64,000 nucleotides of DNA from NCBI GenBank assembly GCA_026120185.1, contig JANUWF010001109.1, positions 3,030,001 to 3,094,000 of the forward strand. Reading direction: 5' to 3'. The translations under genes were made by a program, and so were the position numbers. The notes beneath the pieces were generated by a model. That model saw nothing but the letters and a program-made list of their open reading frames with translations, did not search any database and was not told the origin of the DNA. Below are positions 23,808 through 35,237 of this stretch, in pieces; position 1 is the first letter of the stretch; every line of letters starts with the position of its first letter. Origin of the DNA: Voacanga thouarsii (Eukaryota; Streptophyta; Magnoliopsida; Gentianales; Apocynaceae).

Positions 23808-24905
23808 ATGTCTCATCTAAGTAGTTCTAAGGGTAAGGGAAAATTGAATAATAGTGTTAACTTTAATCCATATTTTTAACCAAAGAAATTTACTACTTCA
23901 TTTGGTTATCAACTAGCTTTTGATTTTGACCCAAATTTCTTTTTGGGTGACATTTTCTCCTTCAACAACAGATCAACTAGTGTAAGTTAGTAATGAAGAA
24001 TTTGAACCTCAACAACATCCTTAAGTTGATACTTAATAAAGTGATATACAAATCGATGCTATATCAAAGAAAATACAAAAAAGAGAAGTTGATAAGTTCA
24101 CCAAGCATGTCACCATTATAACAATGCCATCCGAAAAAATGAAAGTTAAGTGTAATTATTGTATTAGTACTCCTAAATTATATGCATTCAATCAGGAATG
24201 GGTTATAGCACGCTCTCTCAACATCTAAGAAGACACCATCTTAAAGAGTTCAGTTTGGATTCCAAACAACAACAAATTACCAGGTACACTACTACTACCT
24301 CTGCTATTTCGTCTGTTAATTTATTTAAATATACTGATAAAGCAAATAGAGAAGAATTAGCTAAAATGATAGCTATAGAATATTTTGCATTTAGTTTTGA
24401 TGAAAGATTACAATTTAATAAATATTGTCAAAATTTTTAAATCCTGCTACAAATCGTGTTCTCCTCACTACCTTCACACGTAAAATTAAAAAATTATATA
24501 GGCAAAATAAGAATCAATTAGCTCAAATTTTTTTATGTTTGCTTGGTAAAGTTTCTTTATGTAGTGATATTTGGAATGATCATTAGCAAACTCATTCTTA
24601 TATGAGTGTTACACGTCATTGGATAGATAATGAATGAAATATTAAAAAGTGATTAATTGCTTATAGGGCCTTTGGTGGTCCATATTCTACTAAAAATATT
24701 TGTTAACTGTCAATTGTTATTCTAGAAGAATATAGTTTAATGAATAAGTTTTTTTTATTTTGATAATGCTAGTATAAATACTGCCTCAATTATTAGTCTT
24801 AAAATTTTAATTGAGATAACTTTTGAAGGTAACTATATTAGATGTATATGTCATATTTTAAACTTTTGTACACAAGATAGTTTAAAAAGTCTTGATTTTT
24901 ATATT
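23808..24905 (+). pseudogene. hAT transposase piece 1: BED zinc finger and N-terminal core
   Basis: The ATG at 23808 begins MSHLSSSKGKGK. A degenerate BED zinc finger follows: KVKCNYC near 24145, then, after a frame change, GYSTLSQHLRRHHLKEF (24201-24251). The core reads ANREELAKMIAIEYFAFSF (24343-24400), as in plant hAT proteins of the RICESLEEPER kind, then NRVLLTTFTRKIKKLY and CSDIWNDH (about 24450-24590). Further matches (GNYIRCICHILNFC, SLKSLDFYIKS) reach 24905. At least eight stops or frameshifts occur. The piece ends at the solo LTR 24911-29264 and continues in frame at 29270. Transposase would cut and rejoin element ends; this copy is dead. Confidence 0.87.
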
Positions 24906-25162
24906 AAATCTGTGAAACCCCAGTCAAATCCAACCTTAGAGTAAGAGGGTTGGGATGGATAGCATATTTATTTGCATGTTTAAATATATTTTTGTATGAT
25001 TTTATGTGCTTTGGATTTGTGTTTTATAATCTAGAGGGCTTGATTATGTTTATTGAGTAAGAAGGGCAAAATGGTAATTTTGGCTTGAGGTGAAATTAGG
25101 AAGATAGCTTGAGGATTAAATAGGAAAGATATTTTAGAGAGAAAATAAAAATAAGAGTTATT

Positions 25163-25218
25163 GTGGTTTGGTGGTTAGAGCCTTGGAGTTAATTCTTGAG
25201 GTCTTGAGTTCAAATTCC
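25163..25218 (+). other. tRNA-like SINE head (tentative) inside the large solo LTR
   Basis: GGTTTGGTGGTTAGAGCC resembles an RNA polymerase III A box. About 35 bp downstream, GTCTTGAGTTCAAATTCC resembles a B box (consensus GGTTCGANNCC). The spacing fits tRNA-derived SINEs. No clear tail or target duplication was found, so this may be a short SINE fragment or chance. Confidence 0.3.
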
Positions 25219-26867
25219 ATCATTGGAGTTTTAGCAAGGTTAAATTTTATTGTTGGTGAAGTAGACTATATTTTGGTCTTAGCTTGATTTAGGGGAGAGC
25301 AGGAGTGTTGTCCTAAGGGAGACGTGATAGGAGTATCCTAATCCTACTCTTATGCCCTACGCAAAATTCCTAAGGGGAATTTATTTTCTTTTGATTCTTA
25401 ATTTTTCCTATCTCTCAATTCATTAGATTGATCAAATTTGTTCTAGCCAATTTCATTCTAGAAATTTCAGCAAAGTGCTGTGGTTTTGAAGGATCAAAAT
25501 ACCTTAGTGAAAGGCATCATATGGTCTGAAAATGTAGAAGAGATGTGCAAGATTCCAAGAGAATAAATCCCTCTAGTGAACCTTCTAAAATTTCACTCTA
25601 ACTAGGTTCATTTTCCTTCATGTCATGAGCTGAAATTTTTTCCAGCTTTGTGTGCCTTCAAGGTGTCGAAATTCTTGACCATTATTCCCTCCCAAATACT
25701 GCCAGAAAATGACCCTTTTGATCAACTTAGAATATGGATTTTTCTGGCTATTTTCGGATTACACAAAGATGGTGCAAAACCAGAAAAATTCCTGTGCAAA
25801 TCGTAGCTTTGGAGGTCCGAAACCAAGCTGTTTTCTTCCAATTTTTGTGCAGCACCTTAGCCATGTTTTTCCTCCATGAAGAAGGCTGGAAACCAGTCTT
25901 GAAAGCCCCTGAAATTCCCCTTCAAAACCTCTGCAAATCGGCTGGAAAGATGGCAGCTAAAACTGCCCAGAAAAATTCCAACCTTGCGAAAAATGTTGTA
26001 TAGTAATTTTTCTAGCTTTGTTTCCAAATTCTCTCCTAGCCGAAACTCCATCACTTTTCTGCTCAAACCACCCTTAAACCTCCATTAACTGAACTCCATT
26101 GTCCTCCCTAAGTTCTGCACGAAAATCCAGTCATGGCTCCCAAAAAGATTTCCAAAAAAATTCTGCAATCATGCCTTGATTTGGATACCAAAATTCCAGC
26201 CACCATGATTTAACAACTTTCCATAAAATATACCTCAAACAACCAGACATTCCCTTCACCATTAGACTCCTTAATTTTGGCCACCATTAGCCTCCTTCAA
26301 CCAGCTTTCATCCAGCCAAAATTCTGCACAAGCAGTCGGCCATGGCAGATTTCCAAAAGCTCTTCCACAATCAAAGATATTCTTGAATATTTAGTTTCCA
26401 AATTTGCTTCCTAAAAATATTCTTCAAGGATTCCAACAACTAGCCTTTCCTTTTCCCTTCCAAACTAGAAAAACCATCTACCTAAACCCTACAAACAAAT
26501 CGACAACCCTAATCCTCATAGAATTTCGGTAGCCTCCATCCAAAAGCTCTCTACTCTCTTCAACCTTAAGAACACATAGTACACCAAGAACACCTACTCC
26601 TTCCTTTCATCTAATACCACTCCAAATCGCTTCAAACCACCTCTAAAAATTTCAGATTTCATCTATTCGTTGTTGTGAGTCCATCCGTACCATTTTTAAC
26701 ATCAAACTACAAAATCCAACTTACACTTTTGGATAAAAAACCAGAAATTTTGTGAAGACTCAAGAACACCTTCAAAGTAGGATTATTCAATCAACTTCAT
26801 CTTCGCCAATTTTCAATCTCTAATGAACATATATGTGTTTAAACATGCTAATGGACTTTCTTCTTCT

Positions 26868-26870
<3 letters not shown>

Positions 26871-26898
<28 letters not shown>
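26871..26898. repeat. (CT)n microsatellite
   Basis: Fourteen CT units sit inside the large solo LTR. Confidence 0.9.
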
Positions 26899-29269
26899 TG
26901 GCCGAATGGTTTCTTCTCCATGGCCATACTTCCGTCATCTCCTTTGGACAAATTTAGGCATCTAGGTGTTGAGATTCATTCGAAACTTCTTCAAGGTATT
27001 CATCAATCAAGTAAGCCTTGTTAACCCTTCTTTTAAATTCTAGATTCATGTCTCTAGGATGATGTTGATAGAAGATGAATAATGAATAGGGATGAGTATA
27101 TATATTGTTGTGATGATTTGAGATTGAAGCATGAATATGTTGGAGATGGGATTTATGCATGGACGGGTTATCTTGGTTGATTGTGTGATGTTTTGAGGTT
27201 TAATGCATGTCTCCATGTCATAGGTAGTATTTGTGATCAAGTATGCTAGAGATTATGTCACCTTTGGTAAATAGGATTTATATTCATGATGATCTATTAA
27301 AACCACGATTATATTTATGCTAGTAGAGGTTAGACCATGCCTTAGTAAGTCTAGATCTATGCTTATATGCTTGATTTGGATGATTTGATGAATTGAAGGA
27401 TTATATATGTTTATGATTGTGATTAGCAAGTGGAATTATGATCATGATCTAGTTGTTCCTAAGCTAATTTTTATTGCATGAATAAAATATTTAATAATAT
27501 GATTTTGCTAGTAATTTCGAAAAAAAAAAACCCTAGGAAGGATAGATTGGGATTATTATATATATAAAGGATATTTTAGTCAAATAAATAATAGTTTTTG
27601 CTAGAAAAATAAAATATATAGATATTATATAAAATAATGAAATTAACTAAAGCTTTTTATGAAAATAATCATAATTAGTAAAATACTTATTATTATAAAT
27701 TTAATTATTATCTTTTAATCAAAACCTATTAAAACTTATTTATTATTTTTCAAGCAAGACTCTTTAAAATTCATTTTCAACTAACTTTAGTTACCAATTA
27801 TTTTCTAACAATTAATTATTAATAAATTATTATTTTACCTAGTACCACCTAGGACTTTTCATCAAATAAACTCTAAATTATTTTAACAAGATTTAAACCT
27901 TCAACTTATTAGTACCTATTTCCCAAAACTCTAATTATTTTAAATATCAAAATTAGCCTTGGCTTATAAACCTTTTTATTTATTAAAGCTTGGGACACTA
28001 GGATCATGATAGTAGTAAGTTGAGTTGTTTAAATTGAGAAAGTGGATTTTGGCTTGAGTTTGATTGTGGTTGTATTTGCCCATGCAGGGTTAGGTCAGCA
28101 GTTGGAGACCTTTTATTGTGAGCAAGAATCAGGTAAGCTCCTGCATAAAACCTGTTTGATGCAAAAATGATTTTTATGGCAAGCCAAATGTAGAGTGCAT
28201 GGACACTCATTTCTGTAAAGGCAATTGAGGATTATTTCCATTCTCATTTCAGACAAATAAATTATTTTCAAATCAATGGGCGATTTTACTCAAAACCTAA
28301 AACTCTTTCTAAAACCAGTTTTGCCCCAAACTTTGAAAATCCTTAATTGCCATTTTCAAGTGGAACTATGTTTTGTTCATTTTTTTCTCCAAGTGGGATA
28401 CGTTACGTTGAGTACTTAATATGGGTAGGCTAGTAATACTAGTTTTGAAGAGCAAGAGTAAGTCTTCTGGCAGGAGGCCTCCTCCAGAAGATGAACTCAA
28501 TTTAGAGAAACGTCAGTACTACTTAGTCATGCCGGTCTGAGCTAACAATTTTTATTTCAATCAAGTGACTGTGTTTTGCCGGAATGGACACCCGGTTGTT
28601 GTTTAGGTATAGAGAAGGAGGAGTATCTTACCCGATAGGCCGATCACCTACCTTTTGTCAGTCTGCACAAAGTGTGGCATTCTGACCGACAGTATGCACA
28701 AAGTGTAGCACACTGACCATTCGGTTATGGGGTCCAATGTGTGGTAACCCATAATCCTTTCTTTCGAGTGGTTGATCTTATAAATTATGTATGGTTGGAA
28801 AAGCCGAAAACACCACTCTTGTTTTTTACTAATGTTTATTGCTTGTCAATATTTCTCTTATAAAGATTTCACACTTTGCATTCACGAACTGTTTTCACTG
28901 AACACCCAAAGTACACACGGACTTACTGAGATTTCTGTCTCATCACCTTTTTACCATGATTTCAGGCCGATCCTGCGGTCGGGATGAGTAGCTAGTGTTA
29001 TTTGCCTTGGAAGAGAATGTTGTCTTTTATTTTTATGTATTGCTTTGGGGAGTTGAGAGTTGATGATTTTATTTATGGATTTGTTTTTCTTTTGGGAATT
29101 CATGGTTTTATTCGTGGATTTATTCTTGGGTTATAATAAATTTTAAGTTAAGTTATTATTTTTATTCCGCTATTTTATTTATGTGACCTAGTTATAAAGA
29201 TCCCTTATCCTTCAGATGGGGTGACATCCCCGGCACTGTTGGGTCTAGGTAGCGGGGTGTTACAAAATC

Positions 29270-29682
29270 AATAAGAGTTGCTTTTTCTTATTTATGGCTT
29301 AGGCTTGTAGTTCAAAAAGATTGAGTCAATTTTGTAGACGTAATTCAATGAAACCAAAACAATTTCCAAAAAAAATGTCCCAAATAGATAGAGTTCAACA
29401 TATGAATTGCTAAATGAATCTTTTCTATATAAAGAATTTTTATATGCTTTTTTTTGCAAATAGAGCTATTGGAATACATTTGTTTCCTCAACAATGGAAT
29501 GTTTGTGAATGTATTTTAAATATTTTGAAAATATTTAATGATGCTAATTATAATTTATCTTGTATTTATTATCCTACTGTATATTTTGTTATTCAAGAAT
29601 GTAGTAATGTTAGTGGTATTTTTAATGAATATTCTAGTTATACTATTTTGTCTCCTTGTATTAATGCTATGAAAACTAAATA
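29270..29682 (+). pseudogene. hAT transposase piece 2
   Basis: Reading continues from piece 1 as SIRVAFSYLWLRLVVQK and then RVQHMN. In 29414-29680 it gives RAIGIHLFPQQWNVCECILN, LKIFNDANYNLSCIYYPT and YFVIQECSNVSG, the conserved stretch before the hAT dimerisation domain (typical W-L-C at QQWNVCECIL and F-TN-LS at FNDANYNLS). It stops at the TA target of the mariner-like element after AMKTK. Frame breaks occur near 29300-29410. Confidence 0.85.
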
Positions 29683-29914
29683 CTATATCCGATTCATAAT
29701 AAGTGTCATTTTGACTGAATAATTTTATTACGCAGTAAGTGACTTTTTTAAAAAGTTACTATTATTTTCCTTATTTACCCTTTAATACAACTACTCAATA
29801 CAATAATTTTTGTAGTTTTCTATACCTTTTGTTATTACCCACAAAAAATGAGTCAAACTCTTGAACAAGTACTGAGATGTATAGAAATAAGTGACTTTAT
29901 ACTTAATTTGCAGC

Positions 29915-30418
29915 TCACGACCTTCTGTAACCATCTGTGTCTCTAATAATTTTCTTCGCTCTTCGATTATTGAATTGCCTTCTTACTATCACAACTTCAA
30001 AAACAGCTAGGATTGCTACAACATCAGCCCCAAGAATTAGGAAAAATGTCTTTGAAAGTTTTAAAGAAATGCGAGCAATGATAATAGAGATGACAAGGAC
30101 CATAACCAACGAACCGGTGACTATGTTAGCTTTTTGGTCTTCCATTAATGTACCATTGCTCTGAAATCCATTCATTCTTGGGATTGTGCTCTCCATTAGT
30201 AGAGCATTTTCATTCCTTAAATATGGAAGAGAGGCCACAATTACATTACTCCAAAATCCATCATGAATAAAAACAATCACCCAAACCCTTCTACAAATAA
30301 TAAGCCATCTTGCTGATGTAGAAGTGAAACGAGAAAACACAGAATTGAAGAATGTTTCTCCGGACCCTAGTTCAAATCTTCCGCCACATTGTGATGAAGA
30401 AGTGAAACAAGAAAACAC
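29915..30418 (-). other. unrecognised open frame in the mariner-like element
   Basis: A 167-codon frame on the minus strand with two hydrophobic stretches near its C-terminus (NIVTGSLVMVLVISIIIARI and ADVVAILAVFEVVIV), then a basic tail. I do not recognise a family. It overlaps another open frame on the plus strand, so at most one is real. It could be captured host sequence, part of an intron-containing gene, or chance. Confidence 0.25.
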
Positions 30419-30590
30419 TACATTGAAGAATATTTCCCTTGACCCCTATTCAAATCTTCCACCAAGCTGTGTTGATTGTGGATTCGATTTGCATAAGTTT
30501 GACATTGGTGAGGAAGAGCTTCATCCCAATAAAGAGATTCAAGCAGAGATGTTGGATATGTTGAAAATTATGTTTCCAAAGTTCTACTAG
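30319..30590 (+). other. open frame with a 26-residue tandem repeat in the mariner-like element
   Basis: Two 78-bp direct repeats start at 30321 and 30399. They encode ENTELKNVSPDPSSNLPPHC and ENTTLKNISLDPYSNLPPSC. The frame goes on CVDCGFDLHKF and ends at 30590 after MLKIMFPKFY. Most differences between the repeats are conservative in protein, which hints at past coding. The family is unknown. It lies 3' of the mariner transposase on the other strand and may be a captured gene piece. Confidence 0.35.
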
Positions 30591-31803
30591 ATCAAAGAAG
30601 AACTTTTATTGAGGATAGGCATATAATGTTAATGGTGTTTTTGAGTTTCAGGATTGAAGTACTATAGTTTTTGCCCCATTTCATACTGTGTTTCTCTAAT
30701 GATTTGTGTAGTATTTCTTCTTCTTCTTCTTATTTTCTTTTGTTTATTTTTGTCTAACATCATCCATAAATTTGATTGCAAAGAAAACGGAAGAGAAAAG
30801 ACAAAGGTAAAGGTCTTAAAAGAGACGTCCAAAAGTAAAACTACACTCCAACCAGCAAACTCCTATTGATGGTGATGTCCAAAACCTCTCACTCAAAAAA
30901 GTGGGTCACCTTTGCTTCAAAGCCAAATAAGCATGCTCATATTCCCATTAAAGCATCTGATGGTCATATTTGGAAATGCCTATATTTTAAATTATTCTTT
31001 CATTTTCTAATTTGTAACACCTACCTTACATTTTTAATATCTATTCCAGTTTTACTATGCATCAACTTAACATTCTTATTTTGGATATTATTCATACAAT
31101 CCATGTTGCTTTTGATTTATAGCTCATCGGTGCAGTACAGAATTTTTGTGCAAATTTTTTATTTATGTTAGCCACACAAACTTGCTTTTGCATTTCTCAT
31201 TTCTCTATTTCAACCTATATACTCTATTTCTAAAAGTGAAACCCTTTGTAATTTTCCCTTTTAGCAATGCCAAACCAAAAGCTCAAAATATTCCATCCTA
31301 GGCATTTCTTATCTCTCTCCATAGTCAATATTTTTGTTCGTATGTTTTGATTACAACTAAAGTTACATTCCATATATCTTGTGAAATAGATTCTCATTCA
31401 GAATCCTTTAACTTCAGTTTTTTCCTTTTTTCTATAATTTAGAACATCTTCTTACTTCAATTTTATTAGCCACAAACAACATATGTGGAGCAAATTTGAA
31501 TTCTCAAAGGTAAAGGACAAAAGTGTAGAGCAAATTTAAAATCAATACTTTCATCTACAATTATCCTTAAACTGGCCATGATTGAATTAGTTCCTACTCT
31601 TTTTTCCTCCAAGGGCATCAAAAAATTATCATTTGTTGCTTTTTTTTCTCTCCAAGGCAATCACAAAATTCCATAAAATATGCACTATTGAAGTAGTATA
31701 TTAGTCTTCCTTGAGGATAACAAAAGAATTAGTAAAGTCTACACACTTTCATCCCATCCAGAAGAAATCAACTCTAGCAATTCTCCAAAACTATTTCAAT
31801 GAG
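30591..31803. other. non-coding part of the mariner-like element
   Basis: AT-rich sequence without a recognised gene up to the gypsy insertion point. The open frame 30866-31171 (+) is hydrophobic and low in complexity. Confidence 0.45.
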
Positions 31804-33701
31804 TGTCACACCCCGCGCCTGCAGAAGGTGACACAACCGTATTACTAGAATATTTTCCTAATCATGTGAATCCTTACATCAAAACTTAAACAACCAAATA
31901 TATTTTCTTCCAAAAATAATAACTAAATAACTTCATAATTAAATCTCCCCAAAGAAATTATATCAAACCCACATACAATCTATTTGACTTAGTACATAAG
32001 AGGACAAAAACTAATTCTTACATTTGTCTTATTGAGTATTAAAATAACATAGGTGGAACTTAAAACAAATATGATAACATAAGTCACTGAACGAAATCCT
32101 GAACTTCACATAAGTTACTGAATGAAATCCTGAACTTCAACCTCGTGCTATACGTCAAACACTTTTTTAGTAGAAATGACCTTGTACCACTGATCATCAT
32201 AAAAATCTGAATGGAAGAAATATTGAAAGGTGAGCTAACTATATACTCAGTAAGTAATAATGAATAACTTTCCCCGAATAAATCTTATTACACACTTACG
32301 TAATACACACATATGTACACAACATTAATAACTATATTTACAAAGACGTAATAACCCTTATCTAGCATTCAATTCTAAAACATTGTTATAACAAATTTAG
32401 AAACATACAAACTTTTATTTGCATAAACACTTCAAAAGATTTCATCAAATTATTTTTAGTTTACACAAGTTTAAAAAATTTAAAACATACCAAAACACTT
32501 CTTTTATTTCAAAACTCAAAACTAACTAATATAATAAAATTAATATTATAGATATACATTTATATATTTTACTTTCCTTTTACAAACTCATAAAGGCATG
32601 CCTATATGCCCAGATGCCACACATTGTTTTTGTTAAAAACAAGAATGCTCTTAATAGCATTCAACATCTGTGGGTCACTTCGTGACAAAAGAAAAAAAAA
32701 AATATCCTTGACATAGTTTTTTTTTTCTTTTTAACAAAAAGAATATCATATGTTGGCTCTTGGTAGTTCCATACAGGCGGCTGCCGTACAACTATTTTTA
32801 TTTTTTTTGTTTAAATAAAATCTTTTTTTCCTTTTAAAAAAACACCTAGAATCAAGAAACAGAAACAGGACAAACATGGTACATTTATATAATAAATTCA
32901 ACAAACAACCATGCTTATGAACATAAAACAGATAGAAATCTTCATTTACACAAATTTATATAACCATTACTTCCTTCTAATTGAATAATTAATATATTCA
33001 GTTAGAAAAATTCAAAAAGGTTTTACCCGGCTTTAGCCGTACAAAAAGATTGAAGCTTCGCCTTACATAAATTCTAAAAAGACAAATTCAATCTTAACAT
33101 TATTTCAAAAATGTTCAGCCCACCTTAGAGATATCATATTCAAATATTTATAAGTATAACTTCATCATATACAAAATCAATCGAATGCATACATAAACAC
33201 AACTTCATCATGTAAAAAATATGTCAAACGCAGTCATGTATAAAGTATAAAATTTGAACATCAAAATATACACCATATATTAACCAGTCATTAAAACATA
33301 TACTTTGAGAAAATACCACAATTTATTCAGAAATTTTAACCAAAAATAGTGCTTTTATTATATTATTCATACAAGAAAATTGAAAAAATTCATTCCTACT
33401 TACCTTTTAATATCGACGTTTGAAAATTATAACAGTCTACAGTGTTCTTTCCTTCAAACCCTAGTTGAATTCTCTCTTTTTCTGTGTCTGTTGACGGCTA
33501 TTGGAAAATAATGATATTTTTTACAGATTTTCCTATTTAATAAATCGTAGGGTTCCCCAACTCTTAAATAATTTCACTCAAATCCCTACTTAAAATATTA
33601 ACCAAATAGAATTCCAATTCTTATTATGTTAGGATTCAACTTTTAACAAATTTTAAAATATCTCCATAAATAAAAGACTTCCAAAAAATATGAATTTTAT
33701 A
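31804..33701 (-). repeat. 3' LTR of the gag-only element
   Basis: It is 1898 bp, starting TGTCACACCCCGCGCC at the left. Its right end reads GAATTTTATA where the sister LTR has GGTTTTACA, so the terminal dinucleotide has mutated. CTACT at 33586-33590 is the empty site of the solo LTR nested in the sister copy. Confidence 0.88.
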
Positions 33702-33716
33702 TTCTACCCCTCTTAC
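33702..33716 (-). other. polypurine tract of the gag-only element
   Basis: On the minus strand TAAGAGGGGTAGAA lies directly before the 3' LTR. Confidence 0.7.
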
Positions 33717-33789
33717 AAAAAGTTTCGACCTCGAAACTTAACATTTAGCTTTACCTATTAATCATTCCTATCAAGAAAACAAAAACACA

Positions 33790-35080
33790 CGTACATAACT
33801 TAAAGTTCTAAAACGCAATGCATCTCATCTTTTGGTTTTCTCCTTTGCTTCTTTTTGATGTAAAGCAAAGACACTTGCATTGGTCTACTTTTGAGTTTCA
33901 ACTCCTTTTTCTTCAGTCGGCTTTGTCTAAATTTGCTACTTGCTTTCCGGACAATCACGCACTTTGTGATCGAAATTCCCACAACTGAAACATACGCCTG
34001 TTTTCCATTGACATTCTCTATCAGGGTAATGTTTGCAATTGTCACATAATTTACGTTGCATCCTTGTAGTGGCATTAGTGTTGAAGCTCATTGGTGCTTG
34101 TCTCTTTCCTTATTGTCCTTCTTCCCGAGAAGCCACAAGTCGAGTTTGTGAAAAGTAATCCGTATTTTGTCTTTTAATACCTCGCTCCACATCTCCTCTT
34201 CTAATTTCTATCTCAATATTAAGGCTTTGTTGGTAAGCATCCTCGTAGTTGGAAGATTGTACTGCAGACATCCTAACTCAGATTCGTACTTGTAACCCTT
34301 TCACAAATCGTAATGTTTTTAGTCCAGAATTTGCTATTACTGAAGGCACGTTATTGTCCTAAGGCATTAAATCAACTTGCATACTCGACTACCCTGATAC
34401 CATCTTTTTACACCAAGTCGAAAAATTGATTTTGTCTCTCCAACCGATAAGTGGCAGGAAAGTAATGATTCAATAATACCTTCCTAAATACGTCCCATGA
34501 AATTAGTTGTCCATCACTTGAGTAGGCAGGTTGTGCTTCTTTCCACAACTTTTGTACATTTCCCACAAGAAAAGGAAGAATGACCTTTGATTTTACTTCA
34601 TTCGGTACTTCTAGAATCTCAAAGTTTCACCGTATTTCTTCTAACAATTTTTCAGCCTTCTCCAGATCTGCACCTCTATCAAACACTAGCATATTGGCTT
34701 TTTTTAAATGCTCGTAATGAGATCTCATTCCAGTTGAATTCCTCTGGAGCCGCTCTTCTTGGGCTTAAAACGTACCTTGCTACTCTTGCTGAATTTGTTG
34801 TTGTCCTTGCATTATTTAACCAATCGCCATTAATGTCGTAGCTATGTCTAGATTCACTGCAGGAAGAGCCATCCTTTGTGGTGGAGGTGCATTTGACGAT
34901 CCTCCTTTGTTTGGTGTCTTACCAGTGCTCTTCGTTCCTATGTAGCTAGAGGTACGTTCAAATTATTTGTCCAATGAGAATCTTTATCGGACGTCTTATT
35001 ATGTCTTCTACTAACTTTTTCCCTTCTTCTTGCTATTGTTCACCTACATGACAAAATTATTCCTTTTAACTCAGGCCCCA
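33790..35080 (-). pseudogene. gypsy-type gag relic
   Basis: Minus-strand reading gives a retrotransposon Gag domain: VKSKVILPFLVGNVQKLW (about 34540-34600), SWDVFRKVLLNHYFPATYRL (about 34445-34505), VVEYAS and FVKGLQVRI. The knuckle CDNCKHYPDRECQWKTGVC is followed by CFSCGNFDHKVRDC (33958-34040), a perfect CX2CX4HX4C. Five or more stops break it. The longest open frame here, 33800-34075, is a shifted frame and not the real one. Gag would package element RNA, perhaps with enzymes supplied by an autonomous relative. Confidence 0.85.
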
Positions 35081-35220
35081 AATCAAAACCTAATTCATAC
35101 TTATATCTCAAACTCATAAATTAATACCATAACCTATTGTATCAAATACTCATAATTTAAATAATATAAGGCAACTCCATATCTAACTATTCTAACATCC
35201 CAATGAGATCAAAACCTATT

Positions 35221-35232
35221 ACTTTGATACCA
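35221..35232 (-). other. primer binding site of the gag-only element
   Basis: On the minus strand TGGTATCAAAGT lies five bases inside the 5' LTR and matches the Met-tRNA complement. Confidence 0.85.
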
Positions 35233-35237
35233 TTAAA

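Larger units (their letters stand above)
24911..29264 (+). mobile_element. large solo LTR, probably Ty3-gypsy, in the hAT transposase
   Basis: It is 4354 bp, starts TGTGAAACCCCAGTC and ends AGCGGGGTGTTACA. Perfect 5-bp AAATC copies flank it (24906-24910, 29265-29269). Removing it and one AAATC restores the hAT frame exactly. No Gag or Pol motif was found inside, and the length fits the long LTRs of gypsy chromoviruses, so a solo LTR is the simplest reading. The strand given assumes the TG to CA order and is not independently fixed; a coding-free internal region cannot be excluded. Confidence 0.82.

Noticed and set aside
25163..25218. A tRNA gene
   Set aside because: Box-like words are present but no cloverleaf or acceptor pairing could be drawn; at most a SINE head.
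33800..34075. 91-codon minus-strand open frame
   Set aside because: It is a shifted frame; the zinc knuckle CFSCGNFDHKVRDC is read in a neighbouring frame of the same strand.
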